DNA of 31,297 nucleotides from an uncultured Lachnospiraceae bacterium (GCA_910576895.1 CAJTJZ010000003.1:28692-59988); one strand, 5' to 3'; counted from the first letter of the stretch, positions 16,742 through 24,035 are shown. Notes: a model not told the origin generated them from the letters alone. Made by a program: numbers and translations.

Positions 16742-16791
16742 TTGTAGTATATGGGATATAACCATATTCATTTAAGATTTGGAGGTACGAT

Positions 16792-17769
16792 ATGCAAGAA
16801 ACAGAAATAACAAAACAAACAGATGTAGTTGCATTAGGAGAATTATTAATTGATTTTACAGAAAATGGAGTAAGTAATCAAGGAAATCCACTTTTTGAGG
16901 CAAACCCGGGAGGAGCACCTTGCAATGTATTAGCTATGCTTACAAAGCTTGGCCATAAAACGGCTTTTATTGGAAAAGTGGGAAAGGATTTTTTTGGTAC
17001 ACAGTTAAAGGAAGCGATTGAACAAGTAGGTATTTCATCAGATTATTTATATATGGATGAACAAGTACATACAACACTTGCACTTGTGCATACATTTCCA
17101 GATGGGGACAGGGATTTTTCTTTTTATCGAAATCCGGGTGCTGATATGATGTTGACAGAGGAAGAAATTTCAGAAGAGCTTATTCAAAATGCCCGAATTT
17201 TTCATTTTGGAACATTATCTATGACACATAATGGGGTACGTAAAGCAACGAAAAAAGCAATTCGTATTGCAGAACAAGCAAATGTGTTAATTTCTTTTGA
17301 TCCTAATTTACGTCCGCCATTATGGGATTCTTTAGAGGACGCAAGAGAACAAGTTTTATATGGATTAGGACATTGTCAAATTTTAAAGATATCAGATAAT
17401 GAAATACAATGGCTGACAGGAGAGTCTGATTTTACAAAAGGTGTAGAATGGATTTTGGAGCGATATGAAATTCCATTAATTTTAGTTTCTATGGGAAAAC
17501 AAGGCAGCAGAGCCTATTATGGTAATTTTATGGTAGAAAGACAACCATTTTTGCAAAAGAATACCATAGAAACGACAGGAGCAGGAGATACTTTCTGTGG
17601 GTGTATCCTGCATTATATTCTAGAACATGGAATTGATAATTTAAAGGGAAGTAACTTAAAAGATATGCTTACTTTTGCTAATAGTGCAGCATCTTTAATT
17701 ACTACAAAAAAAGGTGCTTTACGTGTAATGCCATCAAGGGAAGAAATTGAAGCAAATATTACAAAGTAG
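16792..17769 (+). CDS. scrK: Fructokinase (PfkB/ribokinase family)
   Basis: A 325-residue kinase that phosphorylates the fructose released by the GH32 enzyme to fructose-6-P. N-terminal A-L-G-E-L-L-I-D-F-T and N-P-G-G-A-P-C-N-V (about residues 14-48) are the first PfkB signature; T-T-G-A-G-D-T-F near the end supplies catalytic D266. A GGAGG site seven bases before the ATG supports the start. It follows GH32 by 142 bases in the same direction. Other small PfkB sugar kinases (for example for 2-keto-3-deoxygluconate) share these motifs, so the fructose assignment leans on context. Confidence 0.87.
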   Translation: MQETEITKQTDVVALGELLIDFTENGVSNQGNPLFEANPGGAPCNVLAMLTKLGHKTAFIGKVGKDFFGTQLKEAIEQVGISSDYLYMDEQVHTTLALVHTFPDGDRDFSFYRNPGADMMLTEEEISEELIQNARIFHFGTLSMTHNGVRKATKKAIRIAEQANVLISFDPNLRPPLWDSLEDAREQVLYGLGHCQILKISDNEIQWLTGESDFTKGVEWILERYEIPLILVSMGKQGSRAYYGNFMVERQPFLQKNTIETTGAGDTFCGCILHYILEHGIDNLKGSNLKDMLTFANSAASLITTKKGALRVMPSREEIEANITK

Positions 17770-17921
17770 TTTTTTTAAGAAAATGGATATTTACAACAAA
17801 AAAAGTCCTGTTCAGAACAGATTGCCTTATTTTTTCAGAAATTTATCCGAAATATTTGATAAGAAATGAGTAATTTCATGTAGTTTTTTAGTAAAAAAAT
17901 ATCAGATAGGAGGATATAATT

Positions 17922-18722
17922 ATGATGAATATTAATAGCATGGATAGAACAAACCATGCGATGCAAATGGGGCAGAAAAATTTTCTAGGAAATGGAAAGG
18001 ATTCAGTTAGTAAAGGTATTCAAGGTCAAATAGAGAATGCACAAAAGCAGCTTCAAGAGCTTTCTTCCAATAAAGAAATGAGTACAGAGGAGAAGATAAA
18101 GAAACAGCAAGAAATCAGAGAACAAATTAATGATCTAAATAAACAGCTAAGACAGCATCAAATTGATCAGCGTAAAGAAATGCAGCAGCCTTCTAAAGAT
18201 GGTGTTTCTAATAAGAAACAAAGTAATATATCAAAAGCGGGAAGTCAGGGAACAGGTTTTTCAAAGGCTAGTATGACAGCAATGATCTCTGCTGATTCTG
18301 CTTTAAGTCAGGCAAAAAATTGTGATCATATTGCAACACAAATGGAAGGGCAGAAAAATGTTTTAGCAATGGAAATTAAATTAGATGCACAGCGTGGCAA
18401 AGATGTAACAGCAAAGCAAGGACAAATGCAAGATTTAGAAGAACGTATTATGGAAACAAAGGCTTCTCAAATAGCTGCTTTAGGTACAGCAAGTCAAGAA
18501 ATCGAAGAAGCTGCAAAGACAGATCAGCAAAAAGAAAAGACAGAGGATAAAACAGAAGGTAAGGAGAAAACAAAGCAGGAAAAAGCAAGTAATTCTATGG
18601 AATCTGTGGATGCTATTACAGCAGAAAATGGAGTTTCTGAAAACACAGTGGTAAGTAAAGAAAATGAAACTTCTGATATATTGGCTGGAATATATTATAC
18701 AAAAATAGATGTACTTTTATAA
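17922..18722 (+). CDS. FlxA-like coiled-coil protein
   Basis: A 266-residue, highly polar protein without signal peptide or membrane segment. Residues ~33-90 form a Gln/Lys/Glu-rich coiled coil of the pattern seen in FlxA-like proteins (Q-L-Q-E-L-S-S-N-K-E-M-S-T-E-E-K then I-N-D-L-N-K-Q-L). A second helical region is at ~115-190, and a Lys/Glu-rich tail follows (~190-225). GGAGGA seven bases before the first of two ATGs supports the start. It has its own terminator. Such proteins are frequent in clostridia; the function is unknown. Confidence 0.7.
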   Translation: MMNINSMDRTNHAMQMGQKNFLGNGKDSVSKGIQGQIENAQKQLQELSSNKEMSTEEKIKKQQEIREQINDLNKQLRQHQIDQRKEMQQPSKDGVSNKKQSNISKAGSQGTGFSKASMTAMISADSALSQAKNCDHIATQMEGQKNVLAMEIKLDAQRGKDVTAKQGQMQDLEERIMETKASQIAALGTASQEIEEAAKTDQQKEKTEDKTEGKEKTKQEKASNSMESVDAITAENGVSENTVVSKENETSDILAGIYYTKIDVLL

Positions 18723-18748
18723 GAAGAAATAAAGATATCTTTTATAAG

Positions 18749-18800
18749 AAATTGCTATAAAATATTTTTAGAGAATAAAATATTTTGTGGCAATTTTTTT
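18749..18800 (+). terminator. Terminator of the FlxA-like gene
   Basis: A 20-bp stem, 18749-18768 with 18777-18796 (two G-T wobbles), and a T-run to 18800. It lies 27 bases after the stop codon. Confidence 0.9.
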
Positions 18801-18841
18801 ATTTCCTGTCATGCTTGCAAAGGAAGCATGATCTTTATTTT
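18800..18841 (+). repeat. Copy 2 of the duplicated hairpin element
   Basis: TCATGCTT (18809-18816) pairs with AAGCATGA (18824-18831) around the loop GCAAAGG, followed by a T-rich stretch. Bases 18800-18822 are identical to 7778-7800. As in copy 1, it directly follows another terminator hairpin. Confidence 0.8.
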
Positions 18842-18867
18842 TTGATCATCTGTATATAGAGATTTTA

Positions 18868-19058
18868 AGTAAGTATTGTAATAGAAAACTATCTATGGTA
18901 TATTTATCAAAAAGGGAGAACAACGATTATCTTCTTATTTGGATAGTTATCACTTAAAGAAAAGTTATATGCTTAGTTTCAATTTTAATCAAAAGAAAGA
19001 AATTGGAATAAAAAAACTTAGTATTGGAGATAAAGTAATTATTGAAGCAGTTGTATGA
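18868..19058 (+). pseudogene. Remnant of an AAA-ATPase/PD-(D/E)XK protein, C-terminal end
   Basis: An open stretch 18885-19058 (57 residues, no start or ribosome binding site) reads R-L-S-S-Y-L-D-S-Y-H-L-K-K-S-Y-M-L-S-F-N-F-N, then I-G-D-K-V-I-I-E-A-V-V and stop. This matches my memory of the tail of the large AAA-ATPase-like proteins with a C-terminal PD-(D/E)XK domain, abundant in gut clostridia. Just upstream, in another frame, 18868-18885 reads S-I-V-I-E, resembling the I-I-E-L-K catalytic strand of that domain, so a small deletion or frameshift seems to separate the parts. The ATPase half is missing. Family assignment is from memory; the decay is directly visible. Confidence 0.6.
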
Positions 19059-19130
19059 ATATTTTTTGCATTTTTTTAGGCAGAACATTTTTTAGACAAA
19101 GGCATACTATAAAAAGAAAAGGAAAATTTT

Positions 19131-19601
19131 ATGGAATATACAAATTTAGTACCAATTATTGGTACAATTTTAAGTATTACAAAAGGATATAATTGTTATA
19201 GTCAAATGGTTTCACTGCGTACAGAAAATGGAACGGTAAATTTTATGGTAGGACAGGAAACAATTATCATTGACAATAAGCAGTTAAGAAAAGGTATGAG
19301 AATTGCGGCATTTTATGATAGCAGTCAACCTGCAATATTGATTTTCCCTCCACAGTATAATGCAGTAATGATTACTGCACTTGGGAGAGAAGAACAGATT
19401 ATGTTAAATTATTTTGATCGCAATCTGTTGGCAGCAGATCGATCCTTACAATTAAATGTAGCAGGAAATACAAATATAGAAACGGTGAATGGGCAAAAAT
19501 TTAATTGTAATATTAGGGATCGTGTTTTATTAGTTTATTATACAATTACTACAAGAAGTATTCCTCCACAAACAACCCCAAGTAGAATTATTGTATTTTA
19601 A
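19131..19601 (+). CDS. Conserved-looking protein of unknown function
   Basis: A 156-residue protein, predicted mostly beta-strand, without signal peptide or membrane segment. I do not recognise a family. Notable stretches are P-I-I-G-T-I-L-S-I near the start, F-Y-D-S-S-Q-P-A-I-L-I-F-P-P-Q-Y in the middle, and a Pro/Thr-rich end. Alternating hydrophobic strands and a probable ligand-poor surface suggest a small barrel such as an OB-fold, but this is a guess. AAAGGAAA precedes the ATG. It is isolated: decayed ATPase tail before it, a bidirectional terminator after it. Confidence 0.65.
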   Translation: MEYTNLVPIIGTILSITKGYNCYSQMVSLRTENGTVNFMVGQETIIIDNKQLRKGMRIAAFYDSSQPAILIFPPQYNAVMITALGREEQIMLNYFDRNLLAADRSLQLNVAGNTNIETVNGQKFNCNIRDRVLLVYYTITTRSIPPQTTPSRIIVF

Positions 19602-19631
19602 TTAAAATATAGAAGATAAAAGGTTAAAAAT

Positions 19632-19681
19632 AAAAGAAAGGGTATTGCTTGTTATAAAATATAGGCAATATCCTTTCTTTT
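19632..19681. terminator. Bidirectional terminator between convergent genes
   Basis: 17-bp stem: 19632-19648 with 19665-19681 (one G-T pair), A-rich on the left and T-rich on the right, so it suits both strands. It ends the 156-residue gene (+) and the 59-residue gene (-). Confidence 0.85.
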
Positions 19682-19696
19682 ATTTTAGAAAAAATC

Positions 19697-19876
19697 TTAT
19701 TGATAATTTTCACAAGAATTTTCGCAAGAAGATTGTTGTATGGAAAGAACTTCCAGTAATTCTCCAAGGGCTTTTAACTGGGCAGCAAGTAATTCTAATT
19801 CTTCTTCTGTTAAGCAAGATGAAAGCTGACAAGCAATAGTAGATAAAAAGTAAAGCTCAGAACAATGGTTTTTCAT
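19697..19876 (-). CDS. Small DUF6774-like protein, 59 residues
   Basis: A 59-residue frame on the minus strand beginning M-K-N-H-C-S-E-L-Y-F, with a central amphipathic helix C-L-T-E-E-E-L-E-L-L-A-A-Q-L-K-A-L-G and six cysteines (C5, C16, C21, C51, C55 and the repeated S-C-E-N at the end). AAAGGAGC lies at ideal spacing before the ATG, and a strong terminator hairpin follows the stop, so it looks like a real gene. The pattern C-x-L followed by S/L-T-x-E-E-L-E-L-L resembles the small DUF6774 proteins of Lachnospiraceae; function unknown. Coded opposite to its neighbours; a possible TATAAT -10 box lies just upstream of the ribosome binding site. Confidence 0.7.
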   Translation of the reverse strand: MKNHCSELYFLSTIACQLSSCLTEEELELLAAQLKALGELLEVLSIQQSSCENSCENYQ

Positions 19877-19956
19877 GAAAATAGCTCCTTTATAATATAT
19901 TATAGTAATAGTTTATGAATAAACCTTTTATTATATTAGATGTTTTTAATTTTCTA

Positions 19957-19985
19957 TTGAACTCAAGAAAAAGATTTGGTACAAT
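19957..19985 (+). promoter_or_regulatory. SigA-type promoter of the PurF-like gene
   Basis: -35 TTGAAC (19957-19962), 17-base spacer, -10 TACAAT (19980-19985). The predicted leader is about 50 bases; no purine riboswitch or other structure was seen in it. Confidence 0.65.
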
Positions 19986-20044
19986 AAAAAAGACAACGTA
20001 TTGTTTGCAAGGATTGACAGAAAATTAGAAAAGGAGTATTATTT

Positions 20045-21451
20045 ATGGGCGGATTTTTTGGTACAGTATCAAAATCTGATTGTGTTTTTGATTTATTTTA
20101 TGGAACGGATTATCATTCCCATCTTGGAACACGCCGGGCAGGTATGGTAGTTTATAGTAAGGAACATGGTTTTACCAAAGCAATCCATAATATTGAAAAT
20201 GCACCATTTCGGACAAAATTTACAGAAGAATCAAATACGATGCATGGAGAATTTGGGATTGGCTGTATTTCTGATTATGAAGCACAACCAATTTTGATAC
20301 GTTCCATTCATGGAACTTTTGCAATTGCAACTGTTGGAAAAATAAATAATTCTAGTGAAATCTTAGAGAAAGTCATTCATAAAAATATTCATTTTTTTGA
20401 AATGGAAAATGGAGAAATTAATTCTACAGAGCTTGTTGCTGCTATTATCAATCAAAAGGAAAATTTTATTGAGGGAATTCAATATGCACAGGAAATTATT
20501 GATGGTTCTATCAGTATGTTGCTTTTAACTTCTAAGGGTATTTATGCAGCTCGTGATAAATTTGGCAGGACACCAGTTGTTTTGGGAAAAAAGCCAGATG
20601 GTTACTGTGCAAGTTTTGAAAGTTTTGCATATCTTAATCTTGGCTATGAAGATTACAGGGAGCTTGGTTCGGGAGAAATTATAGTGATGGATACAGATGG
20701 AATTAGAACACTTGTTTCTCCGGGAAAGGATATGAAAATATGTGCCTTTTTATGGGTTTATTATGGATATCCATCTTCAAGCTATGAAGGCATTAGTGTA
20801 GAAACAATGCGTTATCATTGTGGTAAATTATTAGCAAAAAGGGATCATGTAAAACCAGATATTGTTGCTGGTGTTCCAGATTCAGGAACGGCACATGCAA
20901 TAGGTTATGCAAATGAATCAGGAGTCCCATTTTCAAGACCATTTGTAAAGTATACACCAACATGGCCACGTTCTTTTATGCCTACAAAACAAAGTAAACG
21001 AAATTTAATTGCAAAAATGAAATTAATTCCTATTCATGATTTAATTGACGGAAAAAGTCTGTTATTAATTGATGATTCTATTGTAAGGGGTACACAACTT
21101 CGTGAAACAACAGATTTTTTATATCGTAGCGGTGCAAAAGAAGTACATATTCGTTTAGGCTGTCCGCCATTGCTTTTTGGTTGTAAATATCTTAATTTCT
21201 CTCGTTCAGGTTCTGAAATGGAATTAATTACACGTCAAGTAATTAAGGAATTAGAGGGTTGTGATCCAGATCAAACAATACTTCAGCAATATGCAGATCC
21301 AGATAGTGAAAAATATCAGGCAATGGTAGAAAAAATTCAGGAAAAACTAAATTTTACTTCTTTAAGATACCATCGCCTTGATGATATGATAAAATCTATT
21401 GGCCTTCATGCTTCGAAGCTTTGCACCTATTGTTGGAGTGGTAAGGAATAA
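20045..21451 (+). CDS. PurF-like phosphoribosyltransferase lacking the glutaminase site
   Basis: A 468-residue homologue of glutamine PRPP amidotransferase. The PRTase half is intact: L-L-L-I-D-D-S-I-V-R-G-T (PRPP loop) and V-P-D-S-G-T-A. The four cysteines that bind the 4Fe-4S cluster in the Bacillus-type enzyme have counterparts at C233, C380, C460 and C463 (C-T-Y-C). The glutaminase half is degenerate: the protein begins M-G-G-F-F-G where the enzyme has M-C-G, so the nucleophile Cys1 is Gly; the loop with Arg73 is shortened (G-C-I-S-D-Y-E-A-Q-P); N-G-N around Asn101 is V-G-K; and Asp127 is Ser (S-T-E). A good ribosome binding site (AAAGGAG) fixes the start, so no upstream Cys is missed. 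It may use free ammonia, have another acceptor, or be regulatory. Confidence 0.88.
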   Translation: MGGFFGTVSKSDCVFDLFYGTDYHSHLGTRRAGMVVYSKEHGFTKAIHNIENAPFRTKFTEESNTMHGEFGIGCISDYEAQPILIRSIHGTFAIATVGKINNSSEILEKVIHKNIHFFEMENGEINSTELVAAIINQKENFIEGIQYAQEIIDGSISMLLLTSKGIYAARDKFGRTPVVLGKKPDGYCASFESFAYLNLGYEDYRELGSGEIIVMDTDGIRTLVSPGKDMKICAFLWVYYGYPSSSYEGISVETMRYHCGKLLAKRDHVKPDIVAGVPDSGTAHAIGYANESGVPFSRPFVKYTPTWPRSFMPTKQSKRNLIAKMKLIPIHDLIDGKSLLLIDDSIVRGTQLRETTDFLYRSGAKEVHIRLGCPPLLFGCKYLNFSRSGSEMELITRQVIKELEGCDPDQTILQQYADPDSEKYQAMVEKIQEKLNFTSLRYHRLDDMIKSIGLHASKLCTYCWSGKE

Positions 21452-21470
21452 AAGTAAGTTATTCTTGGAT

Positions 21471-22046
21471 TTATTTTAAAACAGTCCCAAAATCTAAGAG
21501 AGGACGAAATGTTGGGACAAGCTGTGCAGCTATGACAGCTTTTATGAAATCAAGAACAATAAAGGGAACAAATCCTGTAAGCAGTGCTGCCGGAAAGGAT
21601 ATTTGCAGCATAAACATAATCCAAAGACTGCCAAACAAATCTACAAAAATAACGGCAATAATAGCTGCAAATAAATAACGTAGACGCTGGTAAGTTTTTC
21701 CGCAAAGGAAAGGAATCCCTATGGCTGTTAAAAGAAAAGCAATATTATAACCTCCATAAGGACCAAACAAATATCCTGCTCCGGCACAGCCGCCAGCAAA
21801 GACAGGAAGTCCAATAAATCCCATAAGCAGCCATATAAAAATGATACATACTGCTTGGCTTGCTGGAAATAAAAGCGTAATCAATGTAATCATAAAGTTT
21901 AAAAAAGTAATATGTAGACCATTTGGTAATGTAATGCTAAGATATGCGGATATGCATAAAAGAGCTGTAAACATTGCCATAGTTACTAGATTATGAGTGG
22001 AAAAGATTGCTTCTGAAGATGTTTTTTTCATGCTAATAAAATTCAT
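21471..22046 (-). CDS. bioY: Biotin transporter S-component BioY
   Basis: A 191-residue membrane protein with six hydrophobic segments. The family hallmarks are visible: L-P-N-G-L-H-I-T-F near residue 40, the P-V-F-A-G-G-x-A-G-x-G-Y-L-F-G-P-Y-G-G-Y biotin-binding loop (~80-100), and the final D-F-I-K-A-V-I-A-A. It binds extracellular biotin and works alone or with an ECF energy module encoded elsewhere. The promoter has a perfect -35 and -10 with the -35 inside a BirA operator, so it is expected to be repressed by BirA-biotinyl-AMP. It converges on the PurF-like gene, 19 bases apart, and diverges from the thiolase operon. Confidence 0.95.
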   Translation of the reverse strand: MNFISMKKTSSEAIFSTHNLVTMAMFTALLCISAYLSITLPNGLHITFLNFMITLITLLFPASQAVCIIFIWLLMGFIGLPVFAGGCAGAGYLFGPYGGYNIAFLLTAIGIPFLCGKTYQRLRYLFAAIIAVIFVDLFGSLWIMFMLQISFPAALLTGFVPFIVLDFIKAVIAAQLVPTFRPLLDFGTVLK

Positions 22047-22078
22047 AAAATTTTCCTTCTTTCCTTTTTTTGTTTTTG

Positions 22079-22107
22079 ATTATACAAAAGAGAAAATTAA
22101 TTGTCAA
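22079..22107 (-). promoter_or_regulatory. Consensus promoter of bioY
   Basis: Read on the minus strand: TTGACA (22107-22102), exactly 17 bases, TATAAT (22084-22079). Both boxes are perfect consensus; the -35 is part of the BirA operator's left arm. Confidence 0.85.
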
Positions 22108-22135
22108 CCATAAAATAAAAACAGTTGACAATTAA
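22097..22135. promoter_or_regulatory. BirA (biotin repressor) operator
   Basis: TTAATTGTCAAC (22097-22108), 15-base spacer, GTTGACAATTAA (22124-22135): perfect 12-base inverted arms. This fits the known BirA site form (TTGTnAAC, 14-16 bases, GTTnACAA). It lies between bioY and the divergent operon, over both -35 boxes, so occupancy should repress both. Confidence 0.88.
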
Positions 22136-22153
22136 AAATGGAAAAGATAAGAT
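22126..22153 (+). promoter_or_regulatory. Candidate promoter of the MaoC-thiolase-ligase operon
   Basis: -35 TTGACA (22126-22131) lies in the right arm of the BirA operator. A weaker -10, TAAGAT (22148-22153), follows at 16 bases. The leader is about 30 bases. Confidence 0.6.
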
Positions 22154-22187
22154 AAGGAAAATAATTATTTTTTAGGAGAATAAAAAA

Positions 22188-22802
22188 GTGGATACTGTTC
22201 AGGAAATATTTCTGCCATTTTTTAAGGAAAAGGGATTGGAAGGATGGATGATAATAAAAATTCATTTTCAAAGGAAAGAAATAATAGAAACAATAAAAGA
22301 GAAAACAGAATCTATGGTGCTTAAAAAGAAGAAAAACTATTGTTTATTAGGGCTTTTATGGCATCATGGTATTATTTTAATGCACTTGTTTATGCCACAG
22401 CCTTTAATAGAATATCATTCTAGTCTTATATTTCAAAATAAAAAAAGTCATAGATTTTTTTTACCAAAGAATTGTGAAAAAGTTGCTTCTAGAGTATTTT
22501 CTAAAGAAGAAATACAGGAATTTGTAACATCTGTACAAGATGATAATTGGATTCATCAGACAGAAAAACCAATTGTGCCGGGGCTTATGATGCTTGCATG
22601 GATATGGGGTAGAAAAGAATTATCGTTATGGGATAATGCAATGATATTTCGTGCTCCTGCCTATGCAGAAGAGGAAATTGAGTTATATTTTGATTCTTAT
22701 TCAAAGAATTACTTTGCAATAGTAAAAGAGTTGGATTTTAAGGAATTTGATAAAAAAGAAAAGAATCTTAAACTTTTATGGGAAATTAAAAAAATAAGAT
22801 GA
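22188..22802 (+). CDS. MaoC/hotdog-like enoyl hydratase, BirA-controlled
   Basis: A 204-residue protein starting at GTG (AGGAG nine bases upstream). I do not recognise the N-terminal ~100 residues. The C-terminal half carries D118-D119-N120-W121-I122-H123 followed by V-P-G-L-M-M (P131, G132). This reproduces the D-x-N-x-x-H hydratase motif of MaoC/PhaJ hotdog enzymes, with catalytic Asp and His five apart, and the following Pro-Gly helix start. A-P-A-Y-A-E-E-E-I further on fits the usual strand that starts with P. The likely reaction is reversible hydration of a 2-enoyl thioester. It is the first gene after the BirA operator and is followed by a thiolase gene. Family assignment rests on these motifs only; a FabZ-like or noncatalytic hotdog is possible. 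Confidence 0.65.
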   Translation: MDTVQEIFLPFFKEKGLEGWMIIKIHFQRKEIIETIKEKTESMVLKKKKNYCLLGLLWHHGIILMHLFMPQPLIEYHSSLIFQNKKSHRFFLPKNCEKVASRVFSKEEIQEFVTSVQDDNWIHQTEKPIVPGLMMLAWIWGRKELSLWDNAMIFRAPAYAEEEIELYFDSYSKNYFAIVKELDFKEFDKKEKNLKLLWEIKKIR

Positions 22803-22841
22803 TAAAGAAAAGAAAGGAGAACCTAAGATAAAGGTAAGCTT

Positions 22842-24035
22842 ATGGAAAGAGTATATATTCTTAATGGAGTAAGAAGTTATATTGGGGTAGAAAATGGAAT
22901 TTATCGTCATATTTGTGCGGAGAAATTAGGAGCATTTGTTTTAAAAAAGGCGATTGAACCATATTCTATAGAAGAACTTGATTTTGTTATTGCTGGAAAT
23001 GCTGCCGGAGCTGGTGGTAATATTACAAGACTGATGCTTTTAGAGGCTGGATTTCCATCCTTTATTCCAGCGATTACAATTGATGTGCAATGTGCATCTG
23101 GATTAGAAAGTATTGCAATGGCAGCAGCAAAAATAAGATCAGGACAAGCTGATTTTGTGATTGCAGGTGGATTTGAAAGCAGTTCTACAGCACCAAGAAG
23201 AAAATATCATAAAAATCATCCTGATTATCAATATTATGGAGGAGAACAAAGTGATTATCGAGTAGCAAAATTTATACCGGGAGAACATAGTAAAATGGCA
23301 ATGTTAGCTGGGGCAGAGAAAACGGCAGTATCCCTTGGAATTGATAGAAAAGCATTGGATTCTTGGGTTTTGCGTAGCCATGATCTTGCAAAAAAAGCAA
23401 GAGAGGAGAAAATTTTAAAAGATAATTTAGTGGAAATCGAAAACGAACAATATTCTAATTATAATAGAGATAAAAAGGCATTTTGTCAAAAAGATGAGGG
23501 AATCCGAGATAAGATTAATATAAGACTTTTAGAAAAACTACCATGTGTACTTAAAGATGGAAAAGTAATTACAGCGGCAAATGCTTGTCTTACAAATGAT
23601 GGGGCTGCTTTTGTAGTACTTTGTTCGAAACGATATCTGGAAAATCATTCTTATATTCCAAAAGCAGAGTTTTTAGATTCCGTTTTAGTTGGTGCTGATC
23701 CTTTTATGAGTCCAAAGGCGATCATTCCAGCAATAGAAAAATTATTAAAAAGAAATCAAATAACAGCAGAAGATATTGATATTTTTGAATGCAACGAGGC
23801 ATTTGCTGTAATTGATGTATTATTTGCAAAAAAATATCCAAAAGCAGTACAGAAATATAATATTTTAGGCGGAGCATTAGCATATGGGCATCCTTATGGG
23901 GCTTCTGGTACAGTGATTACAATTCATGCTATAAAAGCATTAGAAAAAGTAAATGGAACTTTAGCAGTTTGCAGTATTGCAGCGGCAGGAGGTATTGGTG
24001 CAGCACTTTTACTTCAAAGAGGGATTGAAAAATGA
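22842..24035 (+). CDS. Thiolase-family acyltransferase, BirA-controlled
   Basis: A 397-residue thiolase. The acyl-binding nucleophile is C84 in Q-C-A-S-G-L-E-S; E-C-N-E-A-F-A and G-G-A-L-A-Y-G-H-P-Y-G-A-S-G (catalytic H350) follow. At the C-terminus the usual C-x-G-G-G-x-G is replaced by C377-S-I-A-A-A-G-G-I-G, so the acid/base cysteine is either displaced by three residues or lost. It catalyses Claisen condensation or thiolysis of 3-oxoacyl thioesters; the substrate is unknown. It ends with ATGA overlapping the ligase start, so the two are coupled. It recalls the BirA-regulated thiolase YhfS of Bacillus. A role in making a biotin precursor or a malonyl-CoA-independent acyl chain is inferred. 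Confidence 0.88.
   Translation: MERVYILNGVRSYIGVENGIYRHICAEKLGAFVLKKAIEPYSIEELDFVIAGNAAGAGGNITRLMLLEAGFPSFIPAITIDVQCASGLESIAMAAAKIRSGQADFVIAGGFESSSTAPRRKYHKNHPDYQYYGGEQSDYRVAKFIPGEHSKMAMLAGAEKTAVSLGIDRKALDSWVLRSHDLAKKAREEKILKDNLVEIENEQYSNYNRDKKAFCQKDEGIRDKINIRLLEKLPCVLKDGKVITAANACLTNDGAAFVVLCSKRYLENHSYIPKAEFLDSVLVGADPFMSPKAIIPAIEKLLKRNQITAEDIDIFECNEAFAVIDVLFAKKYPKAVQKYNILGGALAYGHPYGASGTVITIHAIKALEKVNGTLAVCSIAAAGGIGAALLLQRGIEK

Noticed and set aside
16322..16771. 149-residue minus-strand open frame
   Set aside because: It overlaps the C-terminal domain of GH32 in antisense, without a ribosome binding site or recognisable motif.
17808..17820. Palindrome CTGTTCAGAACAG after the fructokinase gene
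   Set aside because: Considered as a terminator or operator, but the stem is only 5 bp and the nearest T-run is over ten bases away; no second copy was seen.
19645..19839. 64-residue plus-strand open frame
   Set aside because: It begins inside the loop side of the terminator and runs antisense to the better-supported 59-residue gene with a proper ribosome binding site.
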